Below, in pieces: positions 16,512-23,066 of a stretch of 64,000 nt of DNA (the first letter of the stretch is position 1; each line of letters opens with the position of its first letter). Origin of the DNA: Catelliglobosispora koreensis DSM 44566 (GTDB taxonomy: Bacteria; Actinomycetota; Actinomycetes; Mycobacteriales; Micromonosporaceae); NCBI RefSeq assembly GCF_000379685.1, contig NZ_KB903249.1:414795-478794 (forward strand), read 5' to 3'. The notes beneath the pieces are model-generated. The model searched no databases. It was not told where the DNA came from and worked only from the letters and a program-made list of their open reading frames with translations. A program made the position numbers and the translations under genes.

Positions 16512-17285
16512 TCAGGCCGCGGCCTTTTCGCTGTCGTAATAGTGGTAGAGCAGGTAAGCCGCGAGGGCACAGAGCAGGTGCCAGATCGCGTGTCCCTGCA
16601 CGAAGGAGTGCGGCGCGCACAGCCAGTCCTTGGTGGCGTTCCAGATCGCGAACGCGACGAGAAGAGCGCCCAGCGAGGCGAAGGCGAAGCCGCGTGCCGA
16701 GGACGTTTCTCCCCGCCTCATGATGAGCGCTTCGAGGACGGTCGCCGCAAGAAGCAAAAGGCCAAAGGCGGCGTTACCTGAGTACCCCACGATGGGTATG
16801 TTGTTGCTCCAAAGGCCAGCGAGTTCGCAGAACGCTATGCCGACAACGAATAGTGCCGCGAACAGGGGCCACCCGCCGCGGAACCAGCGCTTCGCGGCGT
16901 AGGCGAAGATGAACGATGCCACCAGGTACATGCTGAGCATGTCGAGATGGCCACCGTTGGCGGATTGGGTGGCGTGCATCGCGGCGCTGGCCGGTCCTAA
17001 TAGGACGACCACGCAGGCGTAGAATGTGGCCATCCGGCCCAGCCTGGCGCGGGCGCCGGCATGCCACGCGATCAGCAGCCCGGCGGCGACGAAACCGGCG
17101 TTGCTAAACGTGTTGGCTGGCTGGCGGACCAGCGCGTCGCGGGCGGCCTCACAGAAGTTCGCGCCGCGGCCCACGTCGGGGCCGAGCCAGCCTTGCCACA
17201 CCGCGAGCGCCAGCAAAGCACAGGACACGACAGCGGTGGCTGCGGTGATGACGATCGGGGTGAGGTTACGCCGCATGGGCGTCAC
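16512..17285 (-). CDS. ceramidase-like (CREST superfamily) membrane hydrolase
   Basis: A 257-residue protein with about seven membrane segments and the alkaline-ceramidase pattern: FCE and NTFSNAGFV near the N-terminus, [13 protein letters not shown], and a final HAIWH pair. These His, Asp and Ser residues form the zinc amidase site of the CREST superfamily. The substrate in bacteria is not known; ceramides are rare in actinobacteria, so another lipid amide is possible. The start is GTG 17285 or ATG 17276. It lies 93 nt upstream of the TerD-like gene on the same strand; co-transcription is possible but unproven. Confidence 0.82.
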   Translation of the reverse strand: MTPMRRNLTPIVITAATAVVSCALLALAVWQGWLGPDVGRGANFCEAARDALVRQPANTFSNAGFVAAGLLIAWHAGARARLGRMATFYACVVVLLGPASAAMHATQSANGGHLDMLSMYLVASFIFAYAAKRWFRGGWPLFAALFVVGIAFCELAGLWSNNIPIVGYSGNAAFGLLLLAATVLEALIMRRGETSSARGFAFASLGALLVAFAIWNATKDWLCAPHSFVQGHAIWHLLCALAAYLLYHYYDSEKAAA

Positions 17286-17308
17286 GCTACTGCGGCGCTT
17301 GGCGTCTG

Positions 17309-17566
17309 TCAGGAGTCCAAAAGGGACTTCATTCGCTTGGCGATCATCGCCGTCGCCCGCTGGGGCATGAGGCGCGAGAGCCGGTCGAGCAAACGGGCGT
17401 CACCTCCGATGCGCACGCGATAGCTTCCTTTCTCCACCGCCTCAACGATCTGCCGGCCGGCGTCAGCAGGAGTGGTCAGCTTCGGCTAGGCCCCGCCGGA
17501 CTTGGCCTTGCGGTTGCCCATGCTGTCACCGGAGTTGGCCATGATGTTGGTGCCGATGAGTGCACC
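17309..17566 (-). pseudogene. C-terminal remnant of a short-chain dehydrogenase/reductase
   Basis: Read leftward, this encodes the end of a classical [17 protein letters not shown], then [37 protein letters not shown] and a basic tail ending at TGA 17311-17309. An in-frame TAG (17488-17486) interrupts it. The Rossmann and Tyr-Lys catalytic parts are missing, because the sequence stops being SDR-like at about 17552-17566, where an oppositely oriented protease remnant begins. It is a dead fragment. Confidence 0.8.
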
Positions 17567-18022
17567 ATGAAAAATTCTTTGCGGGTGGGCAATGCCAGCA
17601 TGCTGAACATCTATAGCGCTAACGCCAGCGGTGGTTTGCTGGGCTGGGCGACGTTCCTGTCGAGCTATGGCGCCAGCCCGAGGATGGATGGGGTAGTGGT
17701 GCTCGCTGAGTCGCTACCCGGCGGCACCGCCTCGCCTTACAACCTTGGTGACACTGGTGCTCACGAGGTGGGCCACTGGCTCGGGCTCTACCACACCTTC
17801 CAGGGTGGCTGCGGTGTCAGCGGCGACTACGCCGCGGACACACCGGCTGAGTCGAGCCCCGCCTTCGGCTGCTCCGTCGGCCGCAACACGTGTGCCGCCT
17901 TGGGAAGCGACCCGATCCGCAATTTCATCGACTACACCGATGACGCGTGCATGCACGTCTTCACCCTCGGCCAGACGACCCGCATGGTGACGGCCTGGAC
18001 CGCCTACCGGGCAGTGCGCTAG
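17567..18022 (+). pseudogene. M43 (pappalysin-type) zinc metalloprotease, N-terminal half missing
   Basis: An open frame of 151 codons matches only the C-terminal half of secreted actinobacterial M43 proteases, which are usually over 300 residues with a signal peptide. It begins inside the conserved region ([19 protein letters not shown]). It keeps the zinc motif [11 protein letters not shown], several paired Cys (GGCG, GCSVG, NTCA, DACM) and the Met-turn in CMHVF. With no signal peptide or propeptide the product would not be exported or matured. The ATG is internal, so I call it a truncated pseudogene. Confidence 0.8.
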
Positions 18023-18032
18023 GTATGGCGAA

Positions 18033-18068
18033 GCTGGCTGGCCTCACGTGGCACTGAGGCCAGCCAGC
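18033..18068 (+). terminator. strong hairpin after the protease remnant
   Basis: A perfect 14-bp stem (GCTGGCTGGCCTCA and its complement) with an 8-nt loop starts 10 nt after the protease stop. No T-tract follows. It shields the arsenic genes from upstream transcription. Confidence 0.75.
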
Positions 18069-18082
18069 CGGCGATTGTTCAC

Positions 18083-18119
18083 TTGACGGCCCGTCACTTG
18101 CTCAGTAAATATTGACTCA
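18083..18119 (+). promoter_or_regulatory. promoter and ArsR-type operator of the arsR-phosphatase fusion gene
   Basis: TTGACG (18083-18088), a 17-nt spacer and TAAATA (18106-18111) form a plausible promoter; transcription would begin at or near the ATG at 18120, giving a leaderless mRNA. An imperfect palindrome, AGT-A-AATATT-G-ACT (18104-18117), covers the -10 box, as expected for self-repression by an ArsR protein. Confidence 0.55.
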
Positions 18120-18800
18120 ATGAACACTGAGCTTTCTCTGGAGACACGGGCACGTGTGCACGCTGCTCTGGGCGATCCCGTGCGGCTCGCGATCGCGGAC
18201 GCGCTCGCGGTCGGCGACGCCTCGCCGGGCGAGATCGCCGCCGGCCTCGGCCTGCCTTCCAACCTGATCGCCCATCACCTCAACGTTCTGGCTGAAGCGG
18301 GAGTGGCGGAGCGGACACGGTCAGAGGCTGACCGCCGCCGCACCTATGTGCGCCTGCTCCCACAAGCACTAGCCGCTCTGCGCACGCCGGCCCTGGCGAC
18401 CCCGCGTCGCGTGGTTTTCGTCTGCACGCGCAACTCGGCCCGCTCTCAGCTCGCCGCGGCGTTGTGGGCCAGGCATAGCACCGTTCCGGCCGCATCCGCG
18501 GGCACCGATCCGGCGCCACGGGTGCACCCACGGGCGGTGCGAACGGCCAAAAAGCATGGGCTGCAACTCGATCCGGTCCATACGTCCCACGTCGATGACG
18601 TAACCCAAGCCGGTGACCTCGTCATCGCCGTGTGCGATCACGCCCACGAGAACCTGCCCACGGACGTGGTCCGGTTGCACTGGTCCGTCCCCGATCCCGT
18701 TCCCGCCAATACAGACGACGCATTCGAAACGGCATACGCCGATCTCGCCGCCCGCGTTGAGCGGCTCACCCCAGCCATCCCTGCCAAGGAGCGGTCATGA
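18120..18800 (+). CDS. ArsR repressor fused to a low-molecular-weight phosphatase (arsenate reductase-like) domain
   Basis: A 226-residue fusion. Residues about 1-85 are an ArsR winged helix (ALGDPVRLAIADAL, LPSNLIAHHLNVLAEAGV). Residues about 95-220 are an LMW protein tyrosine phosphatase/ArsC-like fold with the P-loop CTRNSARS (C-x5-R) and a late acid region with VPDPVP. Such fusions occur in actinobacterial ars loci. The phosphatase part may reduce arsenate or sense it. No CVC metal site is seen in the ArsR part, so it may not bind As(III) in the usual way. It overlaps the next gene by 4 nt (ATGA). Confidence 0.9.
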   Translation: MNTELSLETRARVHAALGDPVRLAIADALAVGDASPGEIAAGLGLPSNLIAHHLNVLAEAGVAERTRSEADRRRTYVRLLPQALAALRTPALATPRRVVFVCTRNSARSQLAAALWARHSTVPAASAGTDPAPRVHPRAVRTAKKHGLQLDPVHTSHVDDVTQAGDLVIAVCDHAHENLPTDVVRLHWSVPDPVPANTDDAFETAYADLAARVERLTPAIPAKERS

Positions 18801-19441
18801 GCACATACACCGAACTTTCCATCGATCAGCAGCTCGCGTTGCGGACAGCGGCGGCGAAACTGGCCGATGACTTCGCAGGCATCTACGGACCGGAAACCAT
18901 CGAGCGGTTCCTGCACTCCAGTTACGACCAGTTCGCGACCCAGTCGAGCATCGCCCAATTCCTGCCCCTGCTAGCCGAACGCTTTGCCCGGCAACGTCTG
19001 CACGCACTGGCCAAAGTGGAAGGAAAGCGTAACGACGGTAAGCCCGTGGCGCTTTTCCTTTGCGTCCACAACGCGGGCCGCTCACAGATGGCCCTGGGTT
19101 TCTTCCAGCACCTGGCTGGAGACCGGGCCGTTGGCTGGTCCGGCGGTTCCGAACCGGGGCTGTCCGTCAATCCTGCCGCGATAGAGGCGATGGCGGAACG
19201 GGGCATCGACATCACGGGTGAATACCCAAAGCCGTGGACGGACGAGGTAGTGCGCGCCGCCGATGTCATTATCACCATGGGCTGCGGCGACGCCTGCCCG
19301 ATCTTCCCCGGAATCCGTTATGAGAACTGGGATTTGGACGACCCAGCTGGACAAGACGTCACACACGTGCGCCCGATCCGTGACGAGATCGAACGCCGCG
19401 TAAGGCAGCTTCTCAGCGAACTCAACGTCCCAGCCGCTTAA
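18797..19441 (+). CDS. arsC: arsenate reductase with N-terminal three-helix-bundle domain
   Basis: A 214-residue ArsC of the actinobacterial type. The N-terminal part (about 1-75, with IERFLHSSYDQFA) is the three-helix bundle often annotated on arsenate-reductase proteins. The LMW-phosphatase part (about 80-210) holds the P-loop CVHNAGRSQ, GGSEPGLSVNP and MGCGDACP. It reduces As(V) to As(III), probably with mycothiol as electron source in an actinobacterium. It is coupled to the ArsR fusion by ATGA and meets the next arsC tail to tail: both stops share one TTAA. Confidence 0.9.
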   Translation: MSTYTELSIDQQLALRTAAAKLADDFAGIYGPETIERFLHSSYDQFATQSSIAQFLPLLAERFARQRLHALAKVEGKRNDGKPVALFLCVHNAGRSQMALGFFQHLAGDRAVGWSGGSEPGLSVNPAAIEAMAERGIDITGEYPKPWTDEVVRAADVIITMGCGDACPIFPGIRYENWDLDDPAGQDVTHVRPIRDEIERRVRQLLSELNVPAA

Positions 19442-19839
19442 GCGGGAAGGAGTTCCTTGACTAGCTTCTCGACGCGCTGACGGATTTCGTCGCGGACCGT
19501 GCGCACGACCTCGATCGGCTGGCCAGCCGGGTCGGTGAGAACCCAGTCCTCATAACGCTTTCCGGGGAAATAGGGGCACGCGTCGCCACAGCCCATCGTC
19601 ACGATGACGTCGGATTCCTGTGCCGTCTCGTATTCGAGCTTCTGCGGAATGTTGCCGGTGATGTCGATGCCGACTTCGGCCATCGCCTCGACGGCGACCG
19701 GGTTGATGGACTCCTTGGGCGCCGATCCGGCTGACAGGACCCGGACCTTGTCTCCGGCCAGCTGCCGCAGCCAGCCGGCCGCCATCTGCGAGCGGCCAGC
19801 GTTGTGGACACACACGAAGAGCACCGTTGGTTTAGACAT
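19438..19839 (-). CDS. arsC: arsenate reductase, LMW-phosphatase family
   Basis: A compact 133-residue ArsC with P-loop CVHNAGRSQMAAGWL near the N-terminus, SAGSAPKESINPVA and a second Cys pair in MGCGDACPYFPGKRYEDW. It converts arsenate to arsenite in the cytosol. It is the last gene of the leftward arsR - aquaporin - arsC operon; its ATG lies 8 nt inside the aquaporin gene. A second arsC within the same locus, of a different architecture, meets it head-on. Confidence 0.95.
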   Translation of the reverse strand: MSKPTVLFVCVHNAGRSQMAAGWLRQLAGDKVRVLSAGSAPKESINPVAVEAMAEVGIDITGNIPQKLEYETAQESDVIVTMGCGDACPYFPGKRYEDWVLTDPAGQPIEVVRTVRDEIRQRVEKLVKELLPA

Positions 19840-20530
19840 GCTGAGGCTCGCTTTCTACGGCCGTGGGATAGAACACGGCGATGAGGCCGATCGCGGCGAT
19901 CATGCCAATAGCTTGGGCGGCAACGAATCCGGGCACGCTGGCGGGAGCTATCCCGGCATAAGTGTCGGTGAAGGCCCGGCCAATGGTCACCGCGGGATTG
20001 GCGAATGATGTGCTTGACGTGAACCAGTAAGCCGCACCGATATACGCACCAACGGCGGCGGGGATGACCGCGGCTCGCCCGTTGCGGAGCAAACTCACGA
20101 TGACGACCAGAAGCCCAGTGGTAGCAACGATTTCGGCCAGCCAGAGGCTGGAGCCATCGCGAGCCGTCTGTGACCATGAGACGGCTGACAGCCCGAACAT
20201 GAGGTTGGCCAGCACGGCACCGCTTATCGCACCCGCGGTCTGGGCCACGGCATAGACGCCAACTTCGCGCAAAGTCAGTCCTGTGCGGCTGCTGCGCCCC
20301 AGCCACCAGTCCACAAGGGACACCACCGGGTTGAAATGCGCGCCCGAAACCGGCCCGAAGACAGCGATGAGGACGGCGAGCCCGAAGACGGTGGCCGTTG
20401 AGTTGGCGAGCAGTTGGACCGCGCCATCTGGGGAAAGCTTGTGCGCCATGATGCCGGACCCGACGACCACGGTGACCAGGCTTGCGGTGCCGGTGAACTC
20501 GGCCGCGGCACGCCGCCACAGGGCGATCAT
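19832..20530 (-). CDS. MIP/aquaporin channel, probable arsenite exit channel
   Basis: A 232-residue six-helix channel. The two half-helix motifs are GAHFNPVVSL (NPV instead of NPA) and SFANPAVTI. ATG 20530 overlaps the arsR stop as ATGA; GTG 20536 is less likely. In Sinorhizobium meliloti an aquaglyceroporin (AqpS) placed between arsR and arsC lets arsenite diffuse out after arsenate reduction. The same gene order here supports that role. It is cytoplasmic-membrane located and bidirectional, so it works only if arsenite is higher inside than outside. Confidence 0.88.
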   Translation of the reverse strand: MIALWRRAAAEFTGTASLVTVVVGSGIMAHKLSPDGAVQLLANSTATVFGLAVLIAVFGPVSGAHFNPVVSLVDWWLGRSSRTGLTLREVGVYAVAQTAGAISGAVLANLMFGLSAVSWSQTARDGSSLWLAEIVATTGLLVVIVSLLRNGRAAVIPAAVGAYIGAAYWFTSSTSFANPAVTIGRAFTDTYAGIAPASVPGFVAAQAIGMIAAIGLIAVFYPTAVESEPQHV

Positions 20531-20844
20531 GCGCACTCGCGATAGATGTCAGCGTTAGCCCTGGCGGCTTCGGCGAGCGCGGAAAGTTGTGCCGCGGCTT
20601 GGCCGAGCAGCTCATGATTGAGGCGGTAGAAGGTGAACCTGCCGCGATTCTCGCCCTTGATCAGGCCAGCCTGGCGCAGCACCCGCACGTGGTTAGACAC
20701 GTTGGGCTGCTTCAGCTCCAGGTCTTCGACGAGGTGGCACACACACGCTGGCCCCTGGGCCAGGACGCGCACGATCTGGGCGCGGACCGGATCGGCCAGC
20801 AAGCCCGCGAGCATGGACACATCATTGTCAGCTGATATCAGCAC
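20527..20844 (-). CDS. arsR: ArsR/SmtB repressor with CxC metal motif
   Basis: A 105-residue winged-helix repressor (LLADPVRAQIVRVL, PNVSNHVRVLRQAGLIKGE) with the As(III)-binding type ACVCHLVEDL motif in helix alpha-3 and Cys near the C-terminus (RECA). It is the first gene of the arsR - aquaporin - arsC operon. The longest start is GTG 20844, but a perfect GATATC-centred palindrome covers its first codons; GTG 20820 or ATG 20814 would leave that palindrome upstream of the coding region. Confidence 0.92.
   Translation of the reverse strand: MLISADNDVSMLAGLLADPVRAQIVRVLAQGPACVCHLVEDLELKQPNVSNHVRVLRQAGLIKGENRGRFTFYRLNHELLGQAAAQLSALAEAARANADIYRECA
20831..20842 (-). promoter_or_regulatory. 12-bp palindrome, probable ArsR operator
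   Basis: GCTGATATCAGC is a perfect palindrome lying across the 5' end of arsR. Its GATATC centre is shared with the AGATATCT palindrome in front of the next arsR (21272-21279), which supports a role as ArsR binding site. Confidence 0.5.
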
Positions 20845-20909
20845 GGTGTGATGCTACGAGGAGCCCGAGCGGTCGCCGCAAGGGTGTGGCAGACAAGTTC
20901 ACCAGGTGT

Positions 20910-21257
20910 TCACGTGCTTAGAACGGCAGCCAGGGCGCGCATCGCGTCAGGCATCGGCCGGTACCAGACCCAGGTGCCGCGGCGGTCGCCTTCGATGAGC
21001 CCGGCTTCCCGCAGGACCTTGAGGTGATGCGAAATCGTCGGCCCAGACACGTCAAAAGCGGGGGTCAGGTCGCACACGCAGGCCTCGCCTCCCGCGGCGG
21101 AGGTGATCATCGACAGCAGCCGCAGGCGGATCGGGTCACCCAGCGCTTTGAACATGGGCGCCAGCGTTTCGGCCTGCCCGGAGTCAAGGGCGGCGGCCGC
21201 GAGCGGCTCGCAGCAGGCGCCGGTCGAGGTGTCCAGGACCACAAGCTGTTTCGACAT
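20910..21257 (-). CDS. arsR: ArsR/SmtB repressor with CxC motif and N-terminal Cys pair
   Basis: A 115-residue repressor (FKALGDPIRLRLLSMI, GPTISHHLKVLREAGLIEGD). It has ACVCDLTPAF in the metal-binding helix and an extra vicinal Cys pair in GACCEPL near the N-terminus, as in Corynebacterium/actinobacterial As(III) sensors that use a third Cys. It is separate from the downstream arsR by 65 nt and faces the rightward arsR-flavoprotein-MFS unit, so it probably controls the shared 157-bp region. Confidence 0.92.
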   Translation of the reverse strand: MSKQLVVLDTSTGACCEPLAAAALDSGQAETLAPMFKALGDPIRLRLLSMITSAAGGEACVCDLTPAFDVSGPTISHHLKVLREAGLIEGDRRGTWVWYRPMPDAMRALAAVLST

Positions 21258-21414
21258 GCCTCTAGGTTGACAGATATCTAAACAGGGTGCAAGCTAGGTC
21301 CTGCACATCTGATTAGACAATCATCTAGACAGCGGAGGCGTCATGACTAGACAGGGATGTTGTAACTAGGGTTAAATCGTCTATCGGCGATTAACGATGA
21401 TGTTGGAGTGAAAC
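21258..21414. promoter_or_regulatory. divergent ars control region
   Basis: This 157-bp spacer holds AGATATCT (21272-21279) over a TAGATA -10-like box for the leftward arsR. It has related octamers TCTAAACA (21277), ATTAGACA (21312), TCTAGACA (21324) and ACTAGACA (21346). It also has a Cys-Cys leader ORF (21343-21369) and an inverted repeat GTTAAATCG ... CGATTAAC (21371-21395) just before the rightward arsR. Confidence 0.55.
21343..21369 (+). CDS. 8-residue Cys-Cys leader peptide (putative)
   Basis: GGAGGCGTC directly precedes ATG 21343, a near-perfect ribosome site with proper spacing. The frame reads MTRQGCCN and stops with TAG. Two adjacent Cys codons sit two codons before the end, as in cysteine-responsive attenuating leader peptides of mycobacteria. 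The arsR start lies 45 nt downstream, with an inverted repeat between. Cysteine or thiol shortage, as during arsenite stress, might stall ribosomes here and alter expression of the following genes. Its translation is unproven. Confidence 0.45.
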   Translation: MTRQGCCN

Positions 21415-21729
21415 GTGGAGCTGCTCGACCGGGCCAGTGCCCAGGAGTACGCGTCGTGGTTCAGGGCGCTGGCGGATCCGTCGCGGGTGCAGCTCGTCGA
21501 GCTGCTGGCTCGCACAGGTGCACCCATGAGCGTCGGCGAGATCGTCGCCGTCATGGGCCTCGCTCAGTCCACGGTCTCGCAACACCTGAAGATCCTGGCC
21601 GACGTGCGCTTCGTGCTGTCCGAACCGGACGGCAACGCCCGCCGCTACCGGATCAACAAAAACTGCATCAGTTGTTTTCCCAGTGCCGCTGACCTTGTCA
21701 TGGGCAGACCGGCGCCCCCCAAAATCTAA
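21415..21729 (+). CDS. ArsR-family regulator with C-terminal CxxC
   Basis: A 104-residue winged helix (FRALADPSRVQLVELL, GLAQSTVSQHLKIL) starting at GTG 21415. It lacks the CVC motif of the two leftward ArsRs but has CISCF near the C-terminus, a different possible thiol site. The linear order leader - this gene - flavoprotein (15 nt later, after an AAAAGGAGATTT ribosome site) - MFS makes it the first full gene of a rightward operon. It may sense another arsenical or metal than its neighbours. Confidence 0.88.
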   Translation: MELLDRASAQEYASWFRALADPSRVQLVELLARTGAPMSVGEIVAVMGLAQSTVSQHLKILADVRFVLSEPDGNARRYRINKNCISCFPSAADLVMGRPAPPKI

Positions 21730-21744
21730 AAGGAGATTTCTGCC

Positions 21745-23064
21745 GTGAGCACCACATCAGGACTTCCCGTCGCCATCATCGGGGCCGGTCCGGTCGGGAT
21801 GGCCGCCGCCGCTCAGCTTGCCGCCCGTCACCTCGACTTCGTTGTGCTGGAAGCTGGTGACCGCATCGCCTCTTCCATCGCCGAGTGGGGACACGTGCGG
21901 CTGTTTAGCCCCTGGCAATACAACACCGACGCCGCGGCCCGGGCGCTCCTCGAGGCCACCGGCTGGACGGCGCCAGACCCGCAACACCTTCCGACCGGCG
22001 ACGACCTCATCGCTGATTATCTCGCGCCGCTGGCCGCGCACCCGGCCATCGCACCACATATTCGTTACCGCACCACGGTTTCCGCGATCGCCCGGCAGGG
22101 CTTTGACAAAGTGCGCACCGCCGGCCGGGAAGAGGCACCGTTCCTCCTGCGCCTGTCCGACGGCAGCGAAATACTGGCCCGCGCGGTTATCGACGCCTCA
22201 GGGACGTGGCGCACGGCGAATCCGCTGGGCGGCAACGGTCTTGAGGCTCACGGCGAGACCGAAGCCCGCCTGGACAACCGGATCTTCGACGGCATGCCTG
22301 ACGTTTTGGGTAATCTGCGGAACGCGTTCGCCGGTAAGACAGTCGCTGTCGTGGGAGCGGGTCACTCAGCCACTGGCACGTTGCTCACGTTGGCCGAGCT
22401 GGCCACACAGGAGCCGGGAACCGAGGTGCACTGGGTGGTGCGGGCGCCAAACCCTTCGCGTGCCTATGGCGGTGGCGCCGCCGACGCGCTGCCCGCCCGG
22501 GGATCGATTGGCACACACGTCAAGGCGCTCGTCGAAAGCGGCAAGGTGACCGTCCACACTGGATTCTTCGTGCACGAGGTCACGGGCGACAGTCTGGTAT
22601 CGGCCGATGGGCAGAAGGTTCCCGCTGATGTCATCGTCAACGCGACCGGTGCCCGGCCCGACCACGCGGTGGCCAGCGAGCTGCGTCTCGACCTGGACCC
22701 CATCCTGGGCTCGACGCGCGCACTGGCACCGCTGATCGACCCGAACAAGCATTCCTGCGGCACGGTTCCGCCCCACGGAGCCGACGAGCTTGCCCATCCT
22801 GAGCCGGGCTTCTACGTTGTCGGGGCCAAGTCCTATGGCCGGGCGCCAACGTTCCTGCTGGCAACCGGATACGAGCAGGCACGGTCCGTTGTCGCCGCGA
22901 TTGACGGCGATTGGGAGGCGGCCCGCGACGTCCAGCTCGAACTGCCCGAGACCGGAGTGTGCTCGTCCAGCAACGCACAGGGTCTCGCGACCGGTGTCCA
23001 AGGTGGACTGCTCTCCCTGCCGCTCGTTAGCGCGACGGCTAGCGGCAGCGCCTGCTGCGGCTAA
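21745..23064 (+). CDS. FAD/NAD(P)-dependent flavoprotein of an ars operon (ArsO-like) with C-terminal Cys pair
   Basis: A 439-residue flavoprotein with two dinucleotide folds: IIGAGPVGMAAAAQLAA near residues 10-25 and VVGAGHSATGTLL near 200. The overall plan resembles flavin-containing monooxygenases found in ars clusters (ArsO-like). Uniquely visible is the tail: VCSSS about 35 residues before the end, and SACCG as the last residues, like the C-terminal vicinal Cys pair of mercuric reductase that catches the metal. It starts at GTG 21745 and is followed after 2 nt by an MFS gene. The substrate, As(III) or an organoarsenical, is not known. Confidence 0.85.
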   Translation: MSTTSGLPVAIIGAGPVGMAAAAQLAARHLDFVVLEAGDRIASSIAEWGHVRLFSPWQYNTDAAARALLEATGWTAPDPQHLPTGDDLIADYLAPLAAHPAIAPHIRYRTTVSAIARQGFDKVRTAGREEAPFLLRLSDGSEILARAVIDASGTWRTANPLGGNGLEAHGETEARLDNRIFDGMPDVLGNLRNAFAGKTVAVVGAGHSATGTLLTLAELATQEPGTEVHWVVRAPNPSRAYGGGAADALPARGSIGTHVKALVESGKVTVHTGFFVHEVTGDSLVSADGQKVPADVIVNATGARPDHAVASELRLDLDPILGSTRALAPLIDPNKHSCGTVPPHGADELAHPEPGFYVVGAKSYGRAPTFLLATGYEQARSVVAAIDGDWEAARDVQLELPETGVCSSSNAQGLATGVQGGLLSLPLVSATASGSACCG

Positions 23065-23066
23065 CG

